This document shows, in pieces, positions 7,660-16,074 of a stretch of 64,000 nucleotides of DNA. Origin of the DNA: Jingweiarchaeum tengchongense (GTDB taxonomy: Archaea; Nanobdellota; Nanobdellia; Jingweiarchaeales; Jingweiarchaeaceae); the NCBI GenBank assembly GCA_038874075.1, contig JAVZDD010000005.1:1-64000 (forward strand), written 5' to 3'. Position 1 is the first letter of the stretch; each line of letters starts with the position of its first letter. The position numbers and the translations under genes are program-made. A model generated the notes under the pieces. That model worked only from the letters and a program-made list of their open reading frames with translations, had not been told where the DNA came from and did not search any database.

Positions 7660-7959
7660 ATGATGGATGAAAGATTGTTAAGGGCGCAGAAGAAAGCGAA
7701 TGAGTTGGTTGACACAATTAAACAAATTACTTATCCTGATGATTTTTCAAGATTGGAAAGAATAGCAATTGCAGACGGTGAAAGATATGTTTTTATTGCT
7801 CAAGGTATTTACCAGCTATATAATTTAAGAAAGCTAGGATTAGATAAGAATAAGAAAATTCCGCATGAAAATTTTATTCAAATCTTGTCTATGTTAAATG
7901 AAGCATATAAGAAACAAAGCCTCCAGAAATTTAGAGAGAAATATTCTTTAGGTGTCTAA
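7660..7959 (+). CDS. Hypothetical helical protein
   Basis: Ninety-nine residues, mostly helical and charged (ERLLRAQKKANELVDTIKQI, then FIAQGIYQLYNLRKLGL), no cysteine, no membrane segment. The ATG at 7660 has a good GGTGATAGG ribosome binding site directly upstream; a longer reading frame starts at 7582 but would run through the divergent cupin start. The tRNA-Pro gene starts two bases after its stop. No family is recognised. Confidence 0.7.
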   Translation: MMDERLLRAQKKANELVDTIKQITYPDDFSRLERIAIADGERYVFIAQGIYQLYNLRKLGLDKNKKIPHENFIQILSMLNEAYKKQSLQKFREKYSLGV

Positions 7960-7960
7960 T

Positions 7961-8036
7961 GGGGTGGTGGTCTAGCTTGGTCTAAGATGCCAGCCTGGGG
8001 CGTTGGTGGTCCCGGGTTCAAATCCCGGCCACCCCA
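7961..8036 (+). tRNA. tRNA-Pro (GGG)
   Basis: Acceptor arms GGGGTGG (7961-7967) and CCACCCC (8029-8035) pair fully, with discriminator A at 8036. The anticodon stem CCAGC/GTTGG encloses CTGGGGC, giving anticodon GGG at 7997-7999. The T arm is CCGGG-TTCAAAT-CCCGG. No intron, and no CCA is encoded. A run of T follows directly and may terminate transcription. Confidence 0.97.
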
Positions 8037-8132
8037 TTTTTCCACATATCCAACACTTTAAATGAAAATTTAAATCCAGTTTATATCGAAATAAAATCAA
8101 AAAGTATTTATTTAGTGCTTTCAAAAAATATA

Positions 8133-9545
8133 ATGATGAAGAGAATATTGTTTTTTCTTTTAATTGCAATTTTGATAATCCATATTAGCTATGCGATCAC
8201 TTACTATGTGACGCCAATAAAACAAGAAGGTAACCCTGGCGAAATACTCTCTTATAACATCACAATATTCAACAATGATAGCTTCACGAGAAACTTACAA
8301 TTCACATTTCTTGATTGGCCTTTATCTTCCTTCTCACCTTCACATCTAATGACATTGGAGCCAGGAGAAACAAAAAGTGTTGTATTAAACATTGTTATAC
8401 CTACAAACACAATACCCAACTTAAAGTATTATTTGAATACCTTTGTTTCTGATTACTCAAAAAAAGATGTGACAGTCAAGATTCCAATAATTGCGAACGT
8501 AATATTATCTTCATTGGGAAAGATAAATGTCACACAAATAGTAGCACCAGCTCAGATCGATCCAAGATACGAATTCGATGTCAAGGTAGGTATCATGAAT
8601 GTTTTTGAAATCAGGAACATAACATTAATACTAAATATATACAACACGACAGATCCTTTGACCCCACCGATCTATTCATCAAGGATCGATAGACCAATAA
8701 ATACCGGAAATATGACGATTGTCTTTTCTAGAATCAAGCTCACGGATGACCAAGTACCAGGAACTTACTTTATTAAGACTGAATTGTATGATGGTTCAAC
8801 GATGATAAGCAATCTAACAGGAGAATTTGAAGTAGTTGGATACTCGGATATAAGCTATGAAATTGAGGAAAAGACAACACTATTCGAGAAGAGCGTGATA
8901 TTCAAATTTTATAATAAAGGTACCAGAGAGAGTGGTAATGTCATACATACGCAGGCGGTTCCAAGTCTTGATTTGATTTTGCTGAAAAAAATCGAAGGAA
9001 ATGGCGAAAAAGTTGGGAATGGAATAAGATGGGTGTACAATGTAGCTCCAAAATCAACAGTTGAAATCGGATACACAGTCTCATACGTACCCGTAGTAAT
9101 ATTTCCATTCATTGTCTTGGCGCTTATATATGTGGTTTATTATGTAAATAGAAAAATAATTGTTGAAAAAGAAATAATTGAAGTACATAAAGTTGACCAT
9201 GCATTCTCATTTAAAATACTCCTAAAAGTAAAGAATGTTTCATTTGGTGCTTTCAGGGAGATCGTGATCCAAGAGCCCGTACCTGCATTCATCTCTTCTG
9301 TTGGAGGTTTTGGAACGATTGAGGCAAGGATTGTCAAAAAGGGAGCGCATAAAAACTTAGTTTGGGAAGTCAACGAGTTAAAAGCTGGTGAAGAACTCAC
9401 AATTTCATACAAGATGAAGACGAAATTGCATATTCTTGGGAAAATAAATTTACCTTGCGCCAGAGTAAAGTTTGTTGATAATAAAGGTAAAAGACATGAA
9501 AAAAAATCAAATACATTAAGTTTTGAAGTATTATCAAAAGTTTAG
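8133..9545 (+). CDS. Exported, membrane-anchored beta-sandwich protein
   Basis: A 470-residue protein that begins with MMKRILFFLLIAILIIHIS, a signal peptide or anchor. Residues up to about 315 look like consecutive immunoglobulin-like domains of the NEW3/CARDB kind (GNPGEILSYNITIFNND, PGETKSVVLNIVIP), with many N-glycosylation sequons, and would lie outside. A membrane helix at about 318-338 (VIFPFIVLALIYVVYYV) is followed by a further domain with the conserved-repeat look (VKNVSFGAFREIVIQEPVP), facing inside if the topology is simple. A TATA-like TATTTATTTA at 8103-8112 precedes the ATG by about 26 bases. Exact function unknown; a cell-surface role is likely. Confidence 0.8.
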   Translation: MMKRILFFLLIAILIIHISYAITYYVTPIKQEGNPGEILSYNITIFNNDSFTRNLQFTFLDWPLSSFSPSHLMTLEPGETKSVVLNIVIPTNTIPNLKYYLNTFVSDYSKKDVTVKIPIIANVILSSLGKINVTQIVAPAQIDPRYEFDVKVGIMNVFEIRNITLILNIYNTTDPLTPPIYSSRIDRPINTGNMTIVFSRIKLTDDQVPGTYFIKTELYDGSTMISNLTGEFEVVGYSDISYEIEEKTTLFEKSVIFKFYNKGTRESGNVIHTQAVPSLDLILLKKIEGNGEKVGNGIRWVYNVAPKSTVEIGYTVSYVPVVIFPFIVLALIYVVYYVNRKIIVEKEIIEVHKVDHAFSFKILLKVKNVSFGAFREIVIQEPVPAFISSVGGFGTIEARIVKKGAHKNLVWEVNELKAGEELTISYKMKTKLHILGKINLPCARVKFVDNKGKRHEKKSNTLSFEVLSKV

Positions 9546-9564
9546 TTCTAATATTTGAAATTGA

Positions 9565-9858
9565 TCACTGTGATGATGTATGTGGTGCAGAATATTTTTT
9601 TAATATCTCAGCCATCTGTGGTTGTAATACTGAAGCAGCATCAATTATTATGTCTTTATATCTCACTTCCAAACTCTTAAAACAAGCATCGCAGATACTC
9701 TGTTTCACAATTTCAGTGCTGGGACCAAACTTTATTCCTAGTTCAAGTGTGAATATTTTTGAACACGGCTTACAAAGGTCTCTCCCACACATCGGGCAAG
9801 TTGCTGTAGCAATTCTCTCTCTACAAATGTCACAAATTGTGACTGTGACTTTTGCCAT
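9565..9858 (-). CDS. Zinc-binding protein with three CxxC pairs
   Basis: A 97-residue protein dominated by CxxC motifs: CDIC (9-12), CPMC (20-23), CKPC (29-32) and CDAC (near 56-59), enough for two zinc sites of treble-clef or B-box-like type. The C-terminal third is helical and lacks cysteine. It is monocistronic. It may bind nucleic acid or act as a scaffold; no family is assigned with certainty. Confidence 0.75.
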   Translation of the reverse strand: MAKVTVTICDICRERIATATCPMCGRDLCKPCSKIFTLELGIKFGPSTEIVKQSICDACFKSLEVRYKDIIIDAASVLQPQMAEILKKYSAPHTSSQ

Positions 9859-10002
9859 TAAATCACCATTATTTTAAATTCTTTTATTTCTTATAAACTT
9901 TTATAATTTTAATTTATGCATAAAAAAAGAAATTTTTGTGAGAAATAGATAACTACTTAAAAATAGCAAAATTTATAATAAAAGAATTTTGCTCAGAATA
10001 AT

Positions 10003-10284
10003 ATGGGTTTGGAGGACATATTGAACAAAAAACTACCAATTTTCTGCAAGTTTCTACAAGAAGAGATATACAAAGATCAGTTCAGGATAGACACCATCAG
10101 GTTCATTGGACAGGTGATATGTAGGAATGGTCTGGTAATAAATGAGATTGAATTGAAATCAAGGGAAGGAGAAAGAAGAATCGAATATTTCTCAATAAAT
10201 GAGGATGGTAAAATCGTGTACCATAAAAATTTTGGAGATATCGTCGCAAAGTTTGATAAGAAAATAATGGAATATGTTTCTTAG
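10003..10284 (+). CDS. Hypothetical protein
   Basis: Ninety-three residues, mixed alpha/beta, with alternating strands in the second half (VINEIELKSREGERRIEYFS, GKIVYHKNFGDIV). A TATA-like TTTATAATA around 9971-9980 lies about 27 bases upstream of the ATG, so a leaderless transcript is likely and supports the start. Unknown family; no membrane segment. Confidence 0.65.
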   Translation: MGLEDILNKKLPIFCKFLQEEIYKDQFRIDTIRFIGQVICRNGLVINEIELKSREGERRIEYFSINEDGKIVYHKNFGDIVAKFDKKIMEYVS

Positions 10285-10330
10285 GTTTACATGGCAAAAA
10301 ATTTATTTTTCATTCTTCTTTTCATAAAAG

Positions 10331-10861
10331 ATGGAAACGAATTGGTACGTGGTCACCGGTGGCCCTTCTTGCGGTAAAACAAAGGTGATCGAGTATCTCT
10401 CATTTTTGGGCTATCGCACCGTACCCGAAGCTGCCCGAGTGTTCTTTGATGTTGAAATGAGTAAAGGAAGAAAATTGGAGGAAATAAGGGCGAATGAAGA
10501 TGAACTTCAAAGAAGAATTCTTCAAATGAAAATAGAAGTTGAAAATAGGATTCCATGTGAACAGCTCACTTTTTTTGATCGTGGAATACCTGACAGCATT
10601 GCTTATTTCAAGATGAGTAATATGGATACAAAACCGGTAATCGAAGCCTCACAAAAAAGAAGATACAAAGGTGTGTTTTTCTTGGAGCAATTAGTTTTTG
10701 AAAAAGATTATGCTAGAACGGAAAACGAAGAAGTTGCTCGTAAGTTGGGCGATTTGATTTACGATGCTTACAATGATTTGGGATACAAAGTAATCCGCAT
10801 TCCTGTGAAACCTATCGATGAAAGGGCAAGATTGATTTTGGATAATTTACTCAATTTTTAA
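10331..10861 (+). CDS. P-loop NTPase (AAA_28/NadR-like predicted kinase)
   Basis: A 176-residue protein with Walker A GGPSCGKTKVIEYL at about 10-23, followed by GYRTVPEAARVFFD and the Walker B-like TFFDRGIPDSIAYF, the arrangement of the predicted ATPase/kinase family related to NadR and thymidylate-kinase-like proteins. The C-terminal IRIPVKPIDERARLIL fits the end of that fold. The substrate is unknown, a small phosphorylated metabolite or nucleotide being likely. A TATA-like box at about 10299-10308 is correctly placed for a leaderless start. Confidence 0.8.
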   Translation: METNWYVVTGGPSCGKTKVIEYLSFLGYRTVPEAARVFFDVEMSKGRKLEEIRANEDELQRRILQMKIEVENRIPCEQLTFFDRGIPDSIAYFKMSNMDTKPVIEASQKRRYKGVFFLEQLVFEKDYARTENEEVARKLGDLIYDAYNDLGYKVIRIPVKPIDERARLILDNLLNF

Positions 10862-10915
10862 AATAAGTTTATTGGTAAAATATTTAAATTTCCTGAACTT
10901 CTTTAAGTAATTGTT

Positions 10916-11046
10916 CCCGGCCTGGCGGAGTGGCTAACGCGTCCGGCTGTAGAGGTAGGTTAAAGATAGCTCTTTGCTTACGATGATAACCTATCAGCGA
11001 CTCCGTTGATACCGGAAGATCCCAGGTTCAATTCCTGGGGCCGGGA
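10916..11046 (+). tRNA. tRNA-Tyr (GTA), intron-containing
   Basis: Acceptor arms CCCGGCC (10916-10922) and GGCCGGG (11039-11045), discriminator A. The C1-G72 pair is the archaeal tyrosine identity element. The anticodon stem TCCGG (10942-10946) pairs with CCGGA (11012-11016), and the loop is CTGTAG plus A, so the anticodon GTA is at 10949-10951. The T arm is CCAGG-TTCAATT-CCTGG. A 58-base intron separates loop positions 37 and 38. A TATA-like TATTTAAATT at 10881-10890 lies about 27 bases upstream of the likely start, and T6 follows the 3' end. Confidence 0.95.
10953..11010 (+). other. tRNA-Tyr intron (position 37/38)
   Basis: The 58-base intron carries a 9-bp helix, GGTAGGTTA (10954-10962) with TAACCTATC (10987-10995), one G-T pair. 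Directly before it the bases A36-G37 and the first intron base A form a 3-base bulge with the cut after the second base, as in a bulge-helix-bulge. The 3' side (CGTTGAT before the second exon) pairs poorly with the anticodon loop, so the motif is relaxed rather than canonical. Confidence 0.8.
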
Positions 11047-11112
11047 TTTTTTCTCAATTAAAAATTTATATAAAGTAAAGTTTAATTAAAAGAAATTCAT
11101 AAAATAAAAGGT

Positions 11113-11185
11113 GCCCTAGTAGTCTAGTGGCCTAGGATCTCGGCCTGTCGAGCCGGGGACCCGGGTTCAAATCCCGGCTAGGGCG
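11113..11185 (+). tRNA. tRNA-Asp (GTC)
   Basis: Acceptor arms GCCCTAG (11113-11119) and CTAGGGC (11178-11184), discriminator G as expected for aspartate. The anticodon loop CTGTCGA gives GTC at 11147-11149 between CGGC and GCCG. The T arm is CCGGG-TTCAAAT-CCCGG. A TATA-like TTTATATAAAG lies at 11065-11075. The gene ends three bases before the 3' end of the convergent pyrG gene. Confidence 0.97.
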
Positions 11186-11188
11186 ATT

Positions 11189-12808
11189 TCATATTTTACA
11201 ATTCCTCTGATTAATGCAAGCATTTACAAAGTGAAAAAATAGTGGTGATGGCCTTTCAATCCTTGATTTGAATTCTGGATGCGCTTGTGTTGCAACGAAA
11301 AAAGGATGATCCTTTATTTCTATGAATTCAACTAATCTTCTATCTGGAGAAATTCCTGAAAAGATCAATCCTTTGCTTTGAAGTATCTTATGATATCTTG
11401 GATTGACCTCAAATCGATGGCGATGGCGCTCCGATATTGTCCTTTTTTTCCCATATATTTGCCAAACAACGCTACCTTTCTTCAATATGGCTGGATAACT
11501 TCCAAGTCGCATCGTTCCTCCCTTCTCCTTCACCTTCTTCTGCTCAGGCAGCATGTCAATTACCGGATACTTCGTTTTTGGATTTATTTCCGTTGAATTT
11601 GCGTTGTTTAATCCACATACATTCCTCGCAAATTCAACGACAGCCAACTGCAATCCAAGACAAAGTCCCAAGAATGGAACTTTATTTTTTCTCACGTATT
11701 CTATGCATTTTATCTTTCCTTCTGTTCCTCTTGCTCCAAAACCACCAGGAACGATTAAACCGTCTATTCCTTGGAGCGCTTCTTGGGCGCTGATCGCTCC
11801 TTTCTCTATCTCTGTTGTTTCTATCCATCTTATGTTTATTTTACATGCTAAATGCATTGCACAATGATTGAGTGCTTCGATGATTGAAACATATGAATCA
11901 TGGAGTGTTGTGTACTTCCCAGCAATTCCAATCGTGATCTCATACTTTGGGTTTTTCAAGTTTTTGAGTAATTCTTTTAATTTACCTAACTTTCTTCCTT
12001 TATATCTCAAATGAAATTTTTCTAAAATCCTTTTCACGGTACCTTGCTCTTCTAGTAGTATTGGTATTTCGTAGATTGAAGAGACATCGTGGTCTGAGAT
12101 AACGGCATTTTTATCTATGTTACAAAAAAGACTTATTTTTTCCTTTGTTTTTTCTGTCAATCTTTCCCTGCACCTGCAAATGATCATGTCTGGTTGTATT
12201 CCAGCTTCCAAGAGTAATTTAACGCTCTGCTGTGTCGGTTTTGTTTTTTGCTCACCAACCACATCAAGTGCTGGAATCAGTGTTAGGTGAATAAAAAAAC
12301 AATTTTCTTTTCCTTCTTCAAGTGCAAGTTGGCGCATTGCTTCTATAAAATAAGAATTTTCAATGTCGCCAACGGTTCCACCAATCTCTATCACAACCAT
12401 ATCTGCATTCTCTTTTTTTCCTGTTTCCCTAATCAATCTTTTTATCTCATTAGTTACATGTGGTATCATTTGAACTGTTTTACCTAGGAATTCTCCTCTT
12501 CTCTCTTTCTCAATGATGAGTCTAAATATTTTTCCTCCTGTGATGTTGTTATAATTTCTTAGATTCATATTAAGGAAGCGTTCATAGTTTCCTAAGTCCA
12601 TGTCACATTCTGTACCATCATCCAAGACAAAAACTTCACCATGCTCGTACGGGTTCATTGTTCCAGCATCAACATTTAAGTAACCATCAAATTTTATCGG
12701 ACAAATTTTGAATCCTTGATTCTTCAAAAGGAATGCGATACTTGATGATACAATGCCCTTACCCAAACCAGAAAGAACGCCACCTGTTATTATTAGATAT
12801 TTTGGCAC
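11189..12808 (-). CDS. pyrG: CTP synthase
   Basis: Converts UTP to CTP with glutamine as amide donor. The N-terminal synthetase domain shows KYLIITGGVLSGLGKGI with the P-loop, then FDGYLNVDAGTMNPYEHGEV, typical of the family. The C-terminal class I glutamine amidotransferase has the nucleophile in PFLGLCLGLQ and the catalytic His-x-Glu in QAHPEF. I prefer the GTG at 12808, which yields 539 residues and starts next to the conserved KYLIITGG; a TATA-like TTTAAA about 26 bases upstream supports a leaderless start there. An ATG at 12853 would add 15 low-complexity residues. Confidence 0.95.
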   Translation of the reverse strand: MPKYLIITGGVLSGLGKGIVSSSIAFLLKNQGFKICPIKFDGYLNVDAGTMNPYEHGEVFVLDDGTECDMDLGNYERFLNMNLRNYNNITGGKIFRLIIEKERRGEFLGKTVQMIPHVTNEIKRLIRETGKKENADMVVIEIGGTVGDIENSYFIEAMRQLALEEGKENCFFIHLTLIPALDVVGEQKTKPTQQSVKLLLEAGIQPDMIICRCRERLTEKTKEKISLFCNIDKNAVISDHDVSSIYEIPILLEEQGTVKRILEKFHLRYKGRKLGKLKELLKNLKNPKYEITIGIAGKYTTLHDSYVSIIEALNHCAMHLACKINIRWIETTEIEKGAISAQEALQGIDGLIVPGGFGARGTEGKIKCIEYVRKNKVPFLGLCLGLQLAVVEFARNVCGLNNANSTEINPKTKYPVIDMLPEQKKVKEKGGTMRLGSYPAILKKGSVVWQIYGKKRTISERHRHRFEVNPRYHKILQSKGLIFSGISPDRRLVEFIEIKDHPFFVATQAHPEFKSRIERPSPLFFHFVNACINQRNCKI

Positions 12809-12909
12809 AATTAACAAAGAATTTTTGTTTTTAAATTTTTTGCTAAGTATCATAATGTATAACTACCAAAAAGTAAAAATTTATATTTATGAAAAGAAAC
12901 ATTTTCAAT

Positions 12910-13560
12910 ATGGCATTTCAAGAAATGGAGACGAGATTCTGGGAAGAACTTGAAAAGATAGCAAAGAAATTTAAAATACTTCCAGATCATGTGGTTGCAA
13001 TATATAATTTGGAAGCGACGATTGAGGACATAGAAGGAGCGCATAAAAGGCCAAGTCTACCAGAAATAATTAGTGCATCTTTTTCTACGTTTGGTAAGTA
13101 TATGGTCGAATGTGGTGGCGCACCTCAAATGATAGACAAGTCATATGGATTAAATGAAATTGTGAAAAACAGATGTATTTATTATTTATTCTCAGAAAAT
13201 TTTATCGAAGATAGGAGTGGAATAGAGAATGCACTGTTAATTTGTTTAGATCCTATAGAGAGAAAAGTTAAATTGGGAATCGTCAATGAGCATGGAGAAC
13301 AAACATTAAATGATTCGTGTCCAAAACCATTTTATCAAGGATGTACAATTAGAGAACATGCGATAAATAGGATTCGAAGGATAAATTCAAAGGAGCTCGG
13401 TGTTTGGTTGAGGGAAAAAACTTCTAAGCTTTTACCAAATTACAATGAAATTTCAAGCGAAGTTAGAAAAATACTACTTCCAATAGGAGAAAATTTGATA
13501 ATAGAATCACGCAAGGAAAGAAAGAGGAGTCATCTTACAAAACAACCATATGTTGCTTGA
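12910..13560 (+). CDS. Hypothetical protein
   Basis: A 216-residue soluble protein with a helical N terminus (QEMETRFWEELEKIAKKFK), a central mixed region with cysteines in MVECGGAP, NRCIYY, LICLDP, DSCPKP and QGCTIR, and a basic C-terminal tail (RKERKRSHLTKQ). The cysteines could bind metal, but their spacing matches no motif I know. The ATG at 12910 is chosen over that at 12889 because a TATA-like AATTTATATTTA (12878-12889) would place the transcript start at 12910. It converges with ftsZ. Confidence 0.65.
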   Translation: MAFQEMETRFWEELEKIAKKFKILPDHVVAIYNLEATIEDIEGAHKRPSLPEIISASFSTFGKYMVECGGAPQMIDKSYGLNEIVKNRCIYYLFSENFIEDRSGIENALLICLDPIERKVKLGIVNEHGEQTLNDSCPKPFYQGCTIREHAINRIRRINSKELGVWLREKTSKLLPNYNEISSEVRKILLPIGENLIIESRKERKRSHLTKQPYVA

Positions 13561-13607
13561 ATTTTTCTAAAGATTATGGAAGAAAAAAAAGAAAAAAATA
13601 AAGGGGG

Positions 13608-13636
13608 TGCTCATCTTGAGCAGGAAATGATGAGCA
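13608..13636. terminator. Hairpin between convergent genes
   Basis: TGCTCATC (13608-13615) and GATGAGCA (13629-13636) form a perfect 8-bp stem with a 13-base loop, between the stop at 13560 and the ftsZ stop at 13640. Its place between convergent genes suggests a bidirectional terminator or 3'-end stabiliser. It has no strong T-tract next to the stem, so it would be an unusual archaeal terminator. Confidence 0.45.
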
Positions 13637-13639
13637 TTA

Positions 13640-14713
13640 TCATCTCAATATTTCAATACCCAACTCTTCGCTAACGAATCTTGCTTCTGCACTTGACTTT
13701 TTGTAGTCGATTGGTCCAACAATGTAAGGTGATTTCACACCAGTAATTATTGTCATTACTCTTACTTTTCCTGTCATATCATCTTGTATCCTTGCTCCCC
13801 AAATTACAGTTGCATCTGGATCAAGCGTACTTGTGGCCAGTTCACCAATTCTGTTAACTTCTTCCAATGTCAAATCTTGTCCACCTGTTACGTGTATTAA
13901 AGCACCTGTTGCACCTTCATAACTTACATCAAGTAGTGGATTTTGCAACGCTCTCTTTACTGCTTCTTCAACTCTATTCTCAGAATCACTTTCACCTACA
14001 CCAATTACGCTGACACCACCACCTTTCATGATTGCTCTTACATCAGCAAAATCCAAGTTCACCAGACTAGGTACAGCAATTGTTTCTACAATCCCTTTTA
14101 TCATTGTTGCAATCAATTCATTAGCAACCGCAAAAGCTTGTTGTATTGGTAAACTACCTGCAACTTGGACCAGTCTATTATTATCGATCACAATTACAGT
14201 ATCGCAGTGATTCCTAAGTTTTTGTAATCCATCCTCAGCCTTTTCTATTCTTGCTTTCTCAATGTTGAATGGCATTGTAACTACGCCAACGACAATTGCA
14301 CCTTGATCTTTCGCAATCTCTGCTACAATTGGCGCTCCACCAGTACCCGTACCACCACCGAGACCAGCACATACAAAAACTAGATCGCTTCCTTTAACTG
14401 CTTCTTTGATTTCCTGAGAACTTTCTCTTGCTGCTTGTTCACCTATATTTGGAAAACCACCCGCACCAAGTCCCTTCGTGATGTCTCTTCCAATCAAAAT
14501 TTTTTGATCAGCTTCGCGAGCATCAAGATGTACTTTATCTGTATTAATTGCGATAACCTTTGCACCTCTAACTCCTTTTTTAAAAAGCCAGTCTACCATA
14601 TTGTTACCTGCTCCTCCTACCCCAAACACTTTAATTGTGGCTTGAGAAGCCAGCGCTCCCTCCCAATTAAATTCATGTGTGGCTTTTAATGCATTCTGGA
14701 CGATTAAATCCAT
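13640..14713 (-). CDS. ftsZ: Cell division protein FtsZ
   Basis: Tubulin-like GTPase that forms the division ring. The nucleotide site is complete: VFGVGGAGNNMVDWLF, NTD (in INTDKVHLDA), the tubulin signature GGGTGTGG at about 119-126, and the T7-loop region NLDFADVRAIM. The C terminus ends soon after the core (SEELGIEIL), without a long linker. ATG at 14713 is preferred over that at 14728, because GGGGGTG just upstream is a good ribosome binding site and the TATA-like box (minus strand, 14737-14746) is about 27 bases away. It is monocistronic. Confidence 0.97.
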   Translation of the reverse strand: MDLIVQNALKATHEFNWEGALASQATIKVFGVGGAGNNMVDWLFKKGVRGAKVIAINTDKVHLDAREADQKILIGRDITKGLGAGGFPNIGEQAARESSQEIKEAVKGSDLVFVCAGLGGGTGTGGAPIVAEIAKDQGAIVVGVVTMPFNIEKARIEKAEDGLQKLRNHCDTVIVIDNNRLVQVAGSLPIQQAFAVANELIATMIKGIVETIAVPSLVNLDFADVRAIMKGGGVSVIGVGESDSENRVEEAVKRALQNPLLDVSYEGATGALIHVTGGQDLTLEEVNRIGELATSTLDPDATVIWGARIQDDMTGKVRVMTIITGVKSPYIVGPIDYKKSSAEARFVSEELGIEILR

Positions 14714-14765
14714 TGGCTGCACCCCCATCGCAACCTTTATATATTCGTATTGCTATTTACTTTTG

Positions 14766-14808
14766 TAAGAACAAGTTCATTCACACACACACGACACACA
14801 CGTTCTTA
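14766..14808. repeat. Inverted repeat around a CA-rich tract upstream of ftsZ
   Basis: TAAGAAC (14766-14772) and GTTCTTA (14802-14808) flank a 29-base tract that includes CACACACACACGACACACAC. It lies about 50-95 bases upstream of the ftsZ start, beyond the TATA-like box, so it could be an upstream activator or repressor site. The CA tract is a simple repeat and may vary in length. Confidence 0.5.
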
Positions 14809-14947
14809 AATTTTAATTGATTAATACTACTTTAGTTATGCTTATAAAAATTTCTATACTAAAAAAAATACATTTTTCAAGTATGTATCTACTATTCAAT
14901 AAAAAAAATTTATTAAAAGAGAACGAAAAAATATGACTCAAACAAAA

Positions 14948-15436
14948 TCAACTCAATGTTGAAGCCCAATCCCCAACATAATGTGTGATTATTATAACTA
15001 AAATTGCAATTAGTAGGTGCTCAAGAACCACTTTGAATGGCTTTTCTGTTTTTTCTTGCTTAGCAATGTAATAACTAAACAATGCAATTAATAAAAAACC
15101 ATAAACAATGCTAATAATAATTGCAGTATTAAGCTCAAATAACAAAACTGGTATGACAAAAGTCAATGCAAAGAAGAATTTTGCTAGAAAACACGAGATT
15201 GTTGATGTCCATATTTCTCTTGTTGAGTGTTTAATTTCAGATTCCTCTGATATATGTACTCCAAGTGCATCTGAAAATGCGTCTGCAACCGCGATCGTCA
15301 TAATGCCTCCGAGAACAGCAAGTTTTGAATGCGTTCCAGAATGGAGACCTACGATCAACCCAAGTGTCGTTATTATACCTGAAACAAGACCAAAACTAAA
15401 TCCTTTTTTTGTGGAAGAATCTATAAATTTCATCAA
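14948..15436 (-). CDS. VIT1/CCC1-like membrane protein
   Basis: A 162-residue membrane protein with five likely helices. The first two helices carry GLVSGIITTLGLIVGL and DAFSDALGVHISEESE, which resemble the first half of the VIT (vacuolar iron transporter) family, with its acidic residues in the helix that binds metal. Transport of iron or manganese is therefore possible. The cytoplasmic metal-binding loop of full VIT1 proteins is very short here. It is monocistronic between ftsZ and the Lrp gene. Confidence 0.7.
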   Translation of the reverse strand: MMKFIDSSTKKGFSFGLVSGIITTLGLIVGLHSGTHSKLAVLGGIMTIAVADAFSDALGVHISEESEIKHSTREIWTSTISCFLAKFFFALTFVIPVLLFELNTAIIISIVYGFLLIALFSYYIAKQEKTEKPFKVVLEHLLIAILVIIITHYVGDWASTLS

Positions 15437-15591
15437 AAAAATAAATAAATTTATTTTATATATACTTTATGAAAGCAAGACATCAAAATTAGTTCCAAAA
15501 TTAGATAAAGCTAGATATCCGAACAGGATATATACATACAGGAAAATTGAAATCAGATCTATCTAAATTTTTATCTTTATAACTGAAAGAA

Positions 15592-16032
15592 TCATTTAAA
15601 CAATCTAAAATCTTCTTTTACTGTATTAAGGACGAAGTAGGTGTGTGTTCGTTCGATGTTGGGAGTTGAAAGTAAAGATTTTATAAATCGACTCATATGT
15701 TCTCTATCTTTGAATCTGGCAATGATAAATGCATCGTATTCGCCAGTGACGTCGTAGACTGCCATCACATTGTCATAGCTTGCAATCACTTTTTCAACCT
15801 GAATTAATTTTCCTTTGGATATCACGATGCCTATCAACGCCATCAGCTCATAACCAACTTTATCGGGATCAATGATTGTTGTGTATCCTTTAATCACACC
15901 GCTCGATTGCATTAACTTAATCCTATTGGCAATTGTACCAATTGATATATTTGTTGTCTTTGAAATTTCTCTTAGACTTTGTCTTGAATTCAGAATAAGT
16001 TCTCTGAGAATTTTTTTATTCATTTCATCCAT
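15592..16032 (-). CDS. Lrp/AsnC-family transcription regulator
   Basis: The N-terminal helix-turn-helix is typical (MNKKILRELILNSRQSLREI, then NISIGTIANRIKLMQ), followed by the RAM ligand-binding domain (VMAVYDVTGEYDAFIIARFK). The ATG at 16032 is preferred because family members begin with an MDE-DKKIL-like helix; an upstream ATG at 16068 would run through a palindrome that looks like an operator. The gene is divergent from glnA, and the shared spacer has paired sites, so it most likely controls glnA and itself in response to an amino acid. Confidence 0.92.
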   Translation of the reverse strand: MDEMNKKILRELILNSRQSLREISKTTNISIGTIANRIKLMQSSGVIKGYTTIIDPDKVGYELMALIGIVISKGKLIQVEKVIASYDNVMAVYDVTGEYDAFIIARFKDREHMSRFIKSLLSTPNIERTHTYFVLNTVKEDFRLFK

Positions 16033-16033
16033 T

Positions 16034-16049
16034 TTGAACGTTCGTTCAA
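16034..16049. promoter_or_regulatory. Palindrome at the lrp start (candidate autoregulatory operator)
   Basis: TTGAACG (16034-16040) and CGTTCAA (16043-16049) form a 7-bp inverted repeat with a two-base spacer. It ends one base before the preferred lrp start codon at 16032, where a bound regulator would block transcription or its start. The site is distinct in sequence from the repeats nearer glnA. Confidence 0.5.
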
Positions 16050-16074
16050 TTTTTTTCATATTTTTCATTTTTTA

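Noticed and set aside
10953..11010. Long variable arm of a class II tRNA instead of an intron
   Set aside because: Without removing these bases the anticodon stem cannot form; with them removed a complete tRNA-Tyr with C1-G72 results.
11437..11793. A 118-codon frame opposite pyrG
   Set aside because: It is antisense to a clear CTP synthase and has no family features or signals.
13576..13674. A 32-codon plus-strand frame starting MEEKKEKNKGGAHLEQ between the gene at 12910 and ftsZ
   Set aside because: It is low-complexity at the start, runs through the hairpin and into the ftsZ 3' end, and has no ribosome binding site.
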